Shown here one piece after another: positions 50,805-60,211 of a DNA stretch of 64,000 nt (within the stretch, counting starts at the first letter, position 1; each line of letters starts with the position of its first letter). The stretch covers positions 1 to 64,000 of the forward strand of contig SGPL01000067.1 in NCBI GenBank assembly GCA_004802705.1, given 5' to 3'. A program made the position numbers and the translations under genes. Below the pieces are notes generated by a model, which was not told where the DNA came from, searched no databases, and worked only from the letters and a program-made list of their open reading frames with translations. Source of the DNA: Bondarzewia mesenterica. Lineage: Eukaryota > Basidiomycota > Agaricomycetes > Russulales > Bondarzewiaceae.

Positions 50805-52250
50805 ATGACCTCGGACATACAACTACCTATAGGCAACAACAACCAGGCTCTTGAATGGATGCATATATTCACCTAGACTCAGTCAAGTGAGCCTAGCACT
50901 CAAGACTTGCCACCACCTAATCAAAATGGTACAGAGTCACAGTCTGATATGCAAAACCACACTTTTTTCACACAGAACAATGGTCCAGAGTATACAGATG
51001 TGATCATCTCTATCAAAAATGTGGTCCCTTCTCCTACTAATATTGGAGTCAATAATTTTATAAACTTTTTCCTAGAGATACAAGAGATGATGAACCAGAT
51101 AGCAATAAAAATAGCAGGGGAGATATCTTACAAGAATAACAGGCTCTTAAATGGTTTCGATAGAGATTTGAGTAAAGAACAAGTGCATACAGTCACTTCT
51201 CTAGCTCTAGAATTGCTTAAATACAAAATCCTCTTTACAAAAAAAAAATAAGAAGCTTTCTTCCTTCAATAAACAGATCAATGTCTACGATGAAGTCTTT
51301 ACTCTAGTCAAAAAGGGTTTTTACACTAGTTTAAATCTCTTCATTAATAATGCCCAGAAGGCACTGGCTACACAAGCATCACTCTACAAAAGGAAAATAG
51401 TAAAAATAGTAACTAAAGATGGCCCGAGCACATCATTACTGGATCTCTTTACCTTTAGGGAAGAAAATAAACTTAATTCAGCCCTTTGACAGAAAGCATG
51501 GGGCAACTACAAGAAGTTCCTGAAAGAGATGACAGATGAACTAGTACAGCGATGATGGCTTAATCATTATGAAAGACTTTACACATTACTGTGATGGAGA
51601 TCTAAATTTGATGTAATTCTGACCTTTGACATTGTTGAGCATTTATTATACTATGCTGAGAGGCACGAGTTTAACGAGCAAGTCTGGGCACATCAATTAC
51701 AAGGTTTTTGCACGTTAGCTAGAAAGAAACAGAATGAGAGGCTACTGAACAAGATGAAGATTGAGATGAACGAGAAGCTGACTAGATCCATCTTACTAAG
51801 TAGATCCTTCAATGAAGGGAGATTCCATCCATATTCATCTAGTCAGAGAGAAGCCAGAGGAATAAGCTTCTCGAAGCCCTTTTAAAGCAGCAGACCCTTG
51901 CACACCAGAGAGAGCATCTGCCTCATCTGTAGATCTACCAGTCATTGTGCTAAGATGTACACTCAAATGAACACATTCAGAAATAAGCCAATTATTATTA
52001 AGTAGAACAAGGACAATGAGACACTCATTGACATCAAAAATAACAAAACTGAGTATTGTTTTTGATTCAATATGAAGGGACCTGAAGGCTATGCCAAAAA
52101 ACATGACATGAATGTTTGGTACTACTGCTCTATGTATGGAGGAGGTAACCATCATGCCAGTGGCAACTCGTGCTCCACAATTTAGAGCATTAGGCATGCT
52201 ACTTTGCAAATTAAAACTGCCTTTTGACATTTCATCTATTTCTATTTATC
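50805..52250 (+). pseudogene. DIRS-like gag with Cys/His clusters
   Basis: Starts at ATG 50805 (MTSDIQLPIGNNNQALEW), with one TAG, then an open stretch 50907-51251 whose core reads FINFFLEIQEMMNQIAIKIA. The relic goes on with FREENKLNSAL (about 51460), AERHEFNEQVWAHQLQGF (51660-51712) and a basic part. Two Cys/His clusters lie near the C-terminus: CLICRSTSHCAK (about 51915-51950) and WYYCSMYGGGNHHASGNSC (about 52117-52173). Such paired clusters are usual in the gag-like proteins of agaricomycete tyrosine-recombinase retroelements. Stops at Trp and Gln positions interrupt it. Confidence 0.65.
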
Positions 52251-52269
52251 TGCATCTCATTATTTTCTA

Positions 52270-55200
52270 ACCTTCTGCTTCAGTCATAGATCACATTATT
52301 GCTTTCTACAATTTAGACACCTTCAAAGTCTTTCTATCTAATCTTAGACTCAACAACTGATACCCACATCTATATAAATCAATCAAAAAGGGTTTCTTTA
52401 TAGGTGTAAAAGGCTCACACTTACCCCACAACATTATACCTCCTTATTATCCCTCTAAAGATAACATCTGGATTGACCAGTACTTAAAAAAAAGAGATAG
52501 AAGCTAATCGTATGAATGAACTATTCACAAAAGCACAAATAAAAATGCTATGCAGCAGCACATTCACTGCATATCTAGTCCACATCGTAGTCACTGAGAA
52601 TGATGACCATAAAGTCAAGCAAAGAAATGTTCACAATATCTTCTTCATCAGGGAACATAGACATTGCATTAATGACATGCTTGACTTTGATGATTACCCC
52701 ACCAAGTGAGGCACAGCTATGACAGTAGCTAACTTTATAAGTACCACATTCACAAACTTTTGTACCTCAATAAATCTTGTTTGTCAGAAGGAAAACATGC
52801 ATCAGCGTGTTTCTCTTAGGACTTCTAAGCTCAGCAGAGCCAGCAATCATGCATAATAGATGCATAGGATATTCGTAAATCTAGTGTTACAAAAGCAGTA
52901 GCTTCATCATGTATCCTGAGAGCTAGTTGCTCAGGATACTGAAGGTGCTACACATCTGCATTATTCACAGCTGATCAACACTGATTGACTTATTCTAGAT
53001 CACTACTGCTCTGATGGGTATACAGGCTGTGACTCTGAATATTAAAAAGGCATACTAGACTATGCTAATTCATCCACTCAATAAAAAAATTCATTATCAT
53101 CACTCATAGGAGCATATACTACCTCGACTATGTAGCTCCTTTTGGTCTAACCATGGCCTCAGGACTATAAGGTAAAGTAGTGGACACCACCATGGACATC
53201 TAGAAAGGTATAGGCGTATAACCTGTTGTAGAATAGGTGATCAACATAACTATTTTTTGCTCTCCTACAGGTGTCAGAATCATCTCAGATGGCAACATCA
53301 TCTATGAGTATAATTATGATAGAAGTGGTGCTAAAGCTCTCCATCTGTAAAAACCTCACTTATAAATAAAGTATTATAAGATGTAATAACAATTAATAAT
53401 AGCTTCTCTGTTTTAACTCATCTCCTTTTTTCAATTGTAGTCTTATTAGCAACAAATAAGCATCAAATAAGTATGCAATAAATTATTGTCAAATAAGCCT
53501 GATTTATTCCTAATATAAGAGTAAAATTAATTCACACTCTTAACTTAACTTATCTTTTGTCACCTTTTAATTTTAACTTTTTAACTTTTTGTGCCATGTG
53601 CTAAGTTTAAACCTAAGGCCTCTTACATTTCACTTTGTCAAGATACTACTTCATCACTCTTAACCACTACACTACTTTAATTTATAATTATTATTTCACA
53701 TAACTTTATATATAGACCTCAACCTAACTTATAATAAAATTTTACAACTGCTTGATATTATTGGCTATTATCATTTTTCACGCATCAACCTTATACATAG
53801 TATACATCATCAAAAAGGTTTTGATGAGAAGAGCTAAAATCTGAAGATTTTTGATTAATAATTACTTTAACTTAGCCAATAAATGTAAAACTTAATAATG
53901 AACACTGATCAATATTAACTATACAATATGCTTTGGTCAGTTATGTTTATGCTCAATTGTGATTAAGATATTAATATTGTGTGTGAATTAATAATAATTG
54001 TTAAGCTCAACTACTATATTTTAAAGCTCCAACATTTGCCAATTCAGCTAATAGCTCACTCACATGTCAAAAATCAGCTCAAAAACTGCATTCAAGACTG
54101 CTCAAAAATTTGATCATAAATATTTTTATTGCTTGAAAATGAGATTTAAACTGAATTAAATAGAGAAATTATATTTTACTTTAAAACTATTATTTTATCA
54201 TTCATTGATTATATTATAAAATTAATTTGCTTTCAATTAGATATGAATAAGCATCAAATTAGATATAAATTAGTATTAAATTAAAATACAAGAAAAAAAC
54301 TAAAATAAAATAAATAAGTATGAATGATATCTTATTCACAAGTTAGGTTTTTATAGATGCCATGGAGCTGCTCAGAGTGTCATAGCATACAGACAAGGGG
54401 CAAGAGTTTGACTTTGTTTTCACTTATGTGGGGTTTCGATGGGATATACTAAACTGCATCATCAAATTGACAGACAAAAAACTGACAAAAATGGTCAGTA
54501 AATTACAAATTTCATCAAAGACTACAAAAGAAAATGATGCTCTCTTAAAGACATTCTCAGCCTTAATGGCTCACTCATACACACAATTTTTATCTATTTT
54601 GAGGGTCATTCTCATCTCACATCTCTATTAGCTCTAATCACCTCCTTCGACAAATGTCTTGAAGGAAGAGTGAAGCTATATTTTATACAACACTCAATAT
54701 AGTCAGACTTATAATAGTGAATTAAATAACTCATAATAGATGCTCACATTTAATACATCCTATTAAAGATGCTGACAGAAGACCTCAATATATGGATTGA
54801 TGCATCCTTCAGATAGAGAATTGGCCTCATATAGAAAAATACATTCACAGTCATGTGAAAATAAAAAGCAAGATAAAACAATGGCATGGGACATGACATC
54901 AGATGGGGCAAGGTGATAGCAATTAAACTTGCCATCACTGTGGTGGAAATGCATGGCTCGAANAACACTTTTGATTCTAATNAAAAGTAACAATTAAGGT
55001 GTAATAAGTGCCTTCCAAAAAGGCCACAGCAAAAATTGGATGGTTAATCAGTATATCANGTGAGCAGAGGCCATCAGCATGGCCTCCAATATCTTCTTCA
55101 AATTTACATATATCACTTTTAAAGAGAACCGTGCTGACCCTATCTTGCATGAGATANTGGACAATAGCTTCTCTCTCATTGGCTTTAACATTCCTCTACC

Positions 55201-55310
55201 AGAGAAACTTGAGAAATATCTCTCATATGCTTGATGATGTCTATCAACAGGTGCCTACTAGTGTAGGTGCATCCTCCAGAACTGGTTCTTCTATGTCAAC
55301 ATATTTTGGT
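52270..55310 (+). pseudogene. DIRS-like reverse transcriptase/RNase H, split by insertion
   Basis: The N-terminal part is clear: YPHLYKSIKKGFFIGVKGSH (about 52360-52420), then PPYYPSKDNIWIDQYLKKE and ANRMNELFTKAQIKML (52506-52553). It continues to YEYNYDRSGAKAL (about 53300-53340), where the TIR element begins. After the insertion the frame resumes with CHGAAQS, then VGFRWDILNCIIKLTDKKL (54428-54484). The RNase H/connection end is seen at 55008-55240: KGHSKNWMVN-like, ADPILHEI and LPEKLEKYLSYA. The reverse transcriptase active-site box (Y-x-D-D) should fall near 53225-53245 but is not intact in any frame there. Some frame changes are needed to follow the relic. Confidence 0.75.
53342..54359. 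mobile_element. 1-kb TIR element, copy B, nested in the DIRS-like RT
   Basis: 1,018 bp, homologous along its length to 17444-18415 and in the same orientation. It begins catctgtaaaaacctc and ends with the complement of catctataaaaacct. It is about 45 bp longer, partly because of an added tagcaacaaataagcatc segment near 53450. It is non-coding and splits the reverse transcriptase relic. Confidence 0.75.
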
Positions 55311-55399
55311 GGTCAGCTGGTCGCANCTCTGTGCACTTTAGTTAGATAAAANATAAAACCTAGAAAACCTAAAAGCAGTGATAAATACTCACTATCTGT

Positions 55400-56430
55400 C
55401 TTCAGACTGCACGTACTCGCATGAAATAGAATCTNTAAATAGATGACATCATTCACTTTATTTCAAACTTCCTTAGACAGAGACCTCTTAGGTGACTAGG
55501 CCTTTTATCATAGATATAATGTTATGCTTAACTCTATCGATAATTTGACGTGAGAGNGATATGCTATCAGCTTACTCAGATTCATGCAATACTGTAATGC
55601 ACTAGGAATATCAGAAGGTTGTAGAATGCCCGCCTCAGACTCATTGCTAGCTGGTTTCACCTCAAGTGGTGCTGCTGAAATCAGCTCTGCCAATAACTAG
55701 ATCTGGGGCCTAAAGTTTTAGCACAAGATCAATAGAGTAATATAAAAAAATGATGCACAGCTNAAATAAGCACTTGAAGGTNTTGCTAACCTTGTGCTGC
55801 CTTCCTCNAAATGTCCCCCTCTCCTACCCATCACTTACGAGCACATTTTAGCTCTCNCAGAGGATCTAAACTCCCTCAATATATTTGATGCAGCAGTCTG
55901 GGCTGTTGCAGCTATCNCTTTCTAGGCATGTTGTCATCTCAATGAGCTAACCATCGTTANGATGCATGACTTCAATCTTAAGAAGAACGTCNTGAGAGAT
56001 TGTCCTCATTCAAGTGGAATGGTACAAAATGCAACAGCATACATCTCATTCTACATACCTTTCTCTAAGATGATAGGCACAGAAGGCGCAGACATTATCC
56101 TAACTGACATAACCAATATCATATTTCTAGTTGCAGTCTTATAGAATCATTTGAAACAGAATCATGANATCATAGACAATGCTCCACTATTNACCTTCCA
56201 GCAAAGTGATAGATGGCTACCGCTCACTAAACCTTAGTTTCTAGAAAGGTGTAATCAAATTTGGAAAAACTGAAACCTATCTAGAATCAAAGGGGGGCAC
56301 AGTTTCTGCATAGGGGGCATCACAAAACTGTTGCTTAGAGGCACACCCCCAGATGTTATAGCCAAGTAAGAACAATGGAGATCAGACACCTTTCTCATTT
56401 ATTGGAGGAAATTTTCTTTCATTTTTCATT
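55400..56430 (+). pseudogene. Tyrosine recombinase of the DIRS-like element, decayed
   Basis: Tyrosine recombinases use an R...H-x-x-R...Y catalytic set. Recognisable parts are LLRFMQYCNALGISEGCRMP (about 55572-55632), ITYEHILAL (55830-55856), DAAVWAVAAI, and CHLNELTIVRMHDF (55932-55973), where the family's first catalytic Arg is His (codon 55935-55937). Box II reads GHSFCIGG at 56294-56317, with Cys (TGC, 56306-56308) in place of the second catalytic Arg. LLLRGTPPDVIAK follows. The nucleophile Tyr is present in LIYW (56400-56402). Stops occur within. Replacement of both catalytic Arg codons by CpG-type transitions leaves no active enzyme. Confidence 0.8.
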
Positions 56431-57240
56431 TTCAGAACATTTTATGATGTCAACTCGCACAGTTTATTTACAACTATGGATGACTTTATAAAAAGAGTTC
56501 AACACGAAANGACAAAAGTATTACTGAATACATGTAAAGCATAATTACTCTTTTACAGTTGTAAATGACATCTCAATCAGTTAGTAATTGTTGCACCTTT
56601 CAGCGGCAGGAGCTTGCTCTGGTAAGATGTGGGTCAGGTTCCCTTGGGGAACTCGAGGTAGTGAGCTGCACTTTGGAGGTGTCACTCAGTTCTCCCAAGG
56701 GAATTCTTTTCTCTTTTTCAAGAATTACTGAATGCTCCCGATAAGCAGCTCGTGGTCACNGTGTCACATCAACCCCCATGTTGCAGGATCATTGATGGTC
56801 TTCATGTNAGCACATGTTTGCATTTTCACATCACGTGCCTCCTCACGGCCACACCTTGAGACCCCAACCTGCACCTAAAACTCATACTGAACTCTGTTCN
56901 TTTCTGTNTTACTAAGATTGACATGAAATTTTCCCCTTGCAAAAGGAACCACAAATAATTAACTAGCTGTCAATGGNGGACTTGTCNCGCTTATTCTGAT
57001 TATGTAANGAGACTTTCGACAAAAAGTTGTTGAGTGAATAGCTTTCAGTGGAATTTACAGTCAAAACTGAAAGTAACAATTTAGTTGTACAAAAGTAGTA
57101 GTGACTTGACAGCCCGCACCANAGTCACTGAACGCTATTGCCCCACCAAGTTNGAANGCAAAAGACCATTATATAAGCAAGTTGCATTCTGTGGACCTGC
57201 ACTNGACGGACTTTACCATCTCACACAATTCTGATGCANG
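56431..57240. other. Transition zone, no gene recognised
   Basis: CpG begins to reappear (for example cagcggcaggagc near 56600, ctcacggccacacc near 56850) while ambiguous bases remain. Short inverted Pro/Glu-rich readings exist but none is assignable. This is where the repeat compartment gives way to the gene compartment. Confidence 0.4.
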
Positions 57241-57249
57241 CAACGTGAT

Positions 57250-58121
57250 CACGTGGCTGGCTGCTTTGGTCAATAGAGCACACGCGTCTTTTACCTTCAT
57301 ACCTATATCACGCTGAACTCCTCGAGGACGATTATTGGGTAGGACACTCAAGGGAGCTTTTGACATACCAGAAATACGTCAAGCGGGCTTGTGANAAGTT
57401 GCTGAAGATACCGTGCAGTGGTCGCGAGTACAAAATGAGCATTACCGCATGNACATGCAACTGCAGNGCGCAAAAATTCAATATGCACCATCTATGTAAG
57501 CACCTTGTTCACGCTTGTGCACCTCCCCCTATGCATTTCTGGTACCAATTCATCCATCATTGTGCCACTCCAATCTACCACTATCCTNACTTAGGTNCAA
57601 ATGACCCCAATTCTAGTCACCTGCACCCTGTTGATTCGGCCAAATTTGTGNAGGCCAGCAGCTCTACCANGGATGGTGATGACCATGTGGCCATNGGTAA
57701 TGACATTTTCGATGGTGCTGNTAGCCAACACACTGTAGGCTTGCCTGCTACGGGCAGTGCGGCTGATATTTTGGGGACTCAAACATATAGGGAGAAGTCA
57801 CCTGCCAATGAAACTTCGGACCTTGAAAGCGATGAAGAGGAGNTGAGCCATGTTTTTCCATCGCGTTATGCTCATTTTATGCACCAGGATATATTCTGGG
57901 GATCTCAGAACAAAGTGAACAGACACGCTCTCGAATTGCGTGCAAGGATGCTTGAGGAGGGCACGGAGATCAATTTGCTCCCAACTCTCGCATCGGAATC
58001 TGCTTTGAATGCACAGCTTCAGCACCCGAAACACCAGTGGAGACTTATCTCCTTGTTCAAGACGTTAATCAGGCCTCCGTTGTGTTGGATGGTGGAGCGC
58101 CAGGCTCTTTCATCGGAGTGA
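57250..58121 (+). pseudogene. SWIM zinc-finger C-terminal part of a MULE-like transposase
   Basis: The frame of 57360 can be read back to about 57250 as LLPSYLYHAELLEDDYWVGH, then LTYQKYVKRAC. A SWIM zinc finger follows at 57445-57510: T-C-N-C-x-A-Q-K-F-N-M-H-H-L-C-K-H-L, a C-x-C-x(n)-C-x-H pattern with all four ligands present. The rest to the stop at 58121 is acidic and low in conservation (TSDLESDEEE). SWIM fingers close agaricomycete MULE-type transposases, hence the call. The DDE part is absent, and a TGA at 57286-57288-type position upstream ends the frame. CpG content is near normal and the frame is open for 253 codons, so it is younger or less mutated than the relics to the left. It could also be a domesticated gene fragment. 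Confidence 0.55.
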
Positions 58122-58433
58122 TAGCGTCTTGACAGCCTCTGAAAATTCATATCATTTGTGCTATTTCATGAACAACCTTCTCTCCTCTTGTGCAGGCATT
58201 TTCTTACTTATTGCTATGTTGTTTTCATGTATTCACATGGCATAGATAATTCCAAATATACATACTAAATAATCTGTCTCTCACTCTGCTGCTCCCTGCA
58301 TCAGAATTATGCGAGACGGTAAAGTCCGTCGAGCACAGGTCCATGGAACGTGATTCGCTTATATAATGGTCTTGTGCGTTCCAACTTGGTGGGGCAAATA
58401 GCGTTCAGTACCACAGTCTAACAAACAGCCGTA
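58122..58433. promoter_or_regulatory. Intergenic region and promoter of the 388-residue gene
   Basis: A TATA-like element, tatataat, lies at 58360-58367, 67 bp before the ATG at 58434. The stretch between it and the ATG is CA-rich near the end (accacagtctaacaaacagc), usual for fungal leaders. No other gene is visible. Confidence 0.5.
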
Positions 58434-59713
58434 ATGGAAAAACGCAAGACACCAGAAGATAATGTACGCCAAGCTACTTATGATCCTTTATTCTGACTCT
58501 CTTTCACTTGTCCCGGCCTACAGACAGATCCCAGAGTGGTGACCGCACGCAGGCGTTTTGCTGAACCTGATGGTTTCAAGACGACAAAACTCAAATCGAC
58601 TAGAGCACACACTCCACAATTCAAATCTGTCTTTTCAGCGTCCCTCGTGCGCGTGAGTGGCCACGATCCATCATCCAGTGCAGCTCCGAGATCTCCAAAG
58701 CCGACCAGAGTCTCAAAACCTCGATCAGTGCCAGCCCTTCGTCAATCTGGACTGTCGCACGCGAAGCCTCTGCGACCCGCTCCTCCCCCGCCCCCACGGC
58801 CTGATATCATCGTACCTAAACGAACCGGTCAAAGCGTTGTCTCCGCGGATCGCAACTCGGCATCCATCAAGACCAAACCTTTAAGCGCGTATGCACATGC
58901 CTGGTCCGTTCCTTCACCCTCCTCGGTTTCTCCTAAAGAAAGACATCCCCTTCCAATCGCTCCTCCCTTTCCCAAGTCTCTGACGTCGAAAGGTGCTCCG
59001 TCGAAGCCTCTGAAATCAATTTCGAAAACTCGCATTGCCCTTGCCACCGATATCCGGAGCGAGGGTGGGACGGCGGAAGTGTTGGGGCTGTTCTTGCAGC
59101 AACATGGTACGGGGTATACGTCGGTCGGCGACCGCGAGCTTGCGCGTGGTCTGGAAGTGAGTCCGCAGAAAGCTTGGGGTTCAGGTGGAGCCAAGGGTCC
59201 GCGGTACCTCAGGTGCGTACACGTTCTTCTTGCGGTAGCTATGTGTTTCAACTTGATATCTCTAGTGGTGGCCTCGCCGAACGCGCTTCTCGAACAATAC
59301 ACCGATACCAAATGTCATCCTCGCTCTGGTACAAAGAAGCCAGCAGACGCGGCATCTCCATTCGACACAGTTCTCCCGATCTGAAGATGCGCATACACCG
59401 CGTCCTGAACATCGTCTATAGTGCAGGGCGAACCAAAACGAACGTACGTTCCTGCCTGGCTGTTTGTCGTGTCTTGGACAAGCGCGGACAGGAAGGTGAC
59501 AAGATGTTGGTGCTTTTCGCTCTGCCGCATCCTTCTGGCGGCGAGGTGAAGCGCCTCGAGGAGAGCGAGCTTGGTATCGGTAGAGATGTGTGCGTCTGGA
59601 AGCCGTGGCATACCGTGTCCCTTTCAAACGAGATTAAATCCCTCGCAACCGTTTTTGCGGAGGACCAGATTCGCGATATCGTGCTGTGCACCCGTTTTTT
59701 GCTATCAACGTGA
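58434..59713 (+). CDS. Hypothetical protein, three exons, 388 residues
   Basis: Exons 58434-58463, 58524-59212 and 59266-59713 join in frame (1,167 nt with stop). Intron 1 (58464-58523, 60 nt) begins gtacgc and ends ctacag; intron 2 (59213-59265, 53 nt) begins gtgcgt and ends ctctag. The first 200 residues are basic, Ser/Pro-rich and probably disordered (PPPPPPRPDIIVPKRTG). The C-terminal 190 look folded: TSVGDRELARGLEVS, LVLFALPHPSGGEVKRLEES and GRDVCVWKPWHTVSL, followed by an acidic/hydrophobic end (DQIRDIVLCTRFLLS). The last block, a short strand-turn pattern with W-K-P-W-H, recalls OB-fold or DNA-repair scaffold proteins, but this is only an impression. I do not recognise the family. It lies 0.5 kb upstream of, and parallel to, the tuberin gene. 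The start ATG sits 67 bp after a TATA-like box. Confidence 0.8.
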
Positions 59714-60211
59714 GGGTTTTGTTGTGTGTAGTACTTGTACAATGATATCTAGGTGTATTTGTATCTTTGCTCGTCCCTTGTGCAATTATATCTTGAACGT
59801 TCCCAGAACGTTCCCAACTTCCCTTTTGGCGCGTGAGGGCGGGCCGGGGCCGCGCTAAGCGCTAAGTACTGGTCCAGTCGCGTGCCTAACGTTACGGATT
59901 TGGGCTCTTTGAGTCTTTCCTCTCCTCCTCCAGCCCTGCTTGCCTTTCGCCAACACAAGCATTTTATTTGAAGCATCATCATTGTTCGCATTCAAATCCT
60001 TAAAAGTAAGCCTTGCCTTTGTCCACTACATGCAGAGACATTTATAGAAGATTTAAGATTGACACTAGGGATTGATTGATTGAAGTGACTTCGCAGACCG
60101 CAAGACCCCTTTCATGATCTGAAGTATAAACATTCAAGTACGTTTACTTGACATCTGTCCACACACCATTCAATTGACGACGGCGACGAACTCGAAAGCT
60201 CTGCCTTCTGG
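59714..60211. promoter_or_regulatory. Intergenic region with 11-bp duplication; tuberin promoter
   Basis: The 11-bp unit gaacgttccca is present twice in direct tandem (59795-59805, 59806-59816). It holds GAA and TTC blocks of the kind found in heat-shock elements, though the spacing is one base off. gcgctaag is repeated at about 59854-59867. The leader before ATG 60212 has attgattgattgaag near 60070. No terminator signal was identified with certainty. Confidence 0.45.

Larger units (their letters stand above)
50805..56430 (+). mobile_element. DIRS-like tyrosine-recombinase retrotransposon, decayed and interrupted
   Basis: Gag-like, reverse transcriptase/RNase H and tyrosine recombinase relics lie in this order on one strand, as in DIRS/Ngaro elements. 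These integrate through a recombinase instead of a DDE integrase. The reverse transcriptase is split at 53341/54360 by a 1-kb TIR element. Terminal or split direct repeats were not defined, so the limits given are those of the coding relics. Confidence 0.8.

Noticed and set aside
17444..54359. The 17.4-18.4 and 53.3-54.4 kb copies as the two LTRs of one giant retrotransposon
   Set aside because: They lie 36 kb apart with unrelated complete elements between, have long inverted ends, and the right copy is inserted inside a DIRS-like gene.
1..56430. Centromere or telomere-proximal satellite domain
   Set aside because: There is no telomeric repeat and no single dominant satellite; the content is a mosaic of identifiable transposons.
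58434..59713. Naming the 388-residue protein as a DNA-repair scaffold
   Set aside because: Only a short W-K-P-W-H-like block suggests it; without a search the resemblance is too weak.
58829..59742. Several long minus-strand frames opposite the 388-residue gene
   Set aside because: They are shadows of the spliced plus-strand gene in GC-rich DNA, with no independent motifs or splice structure.
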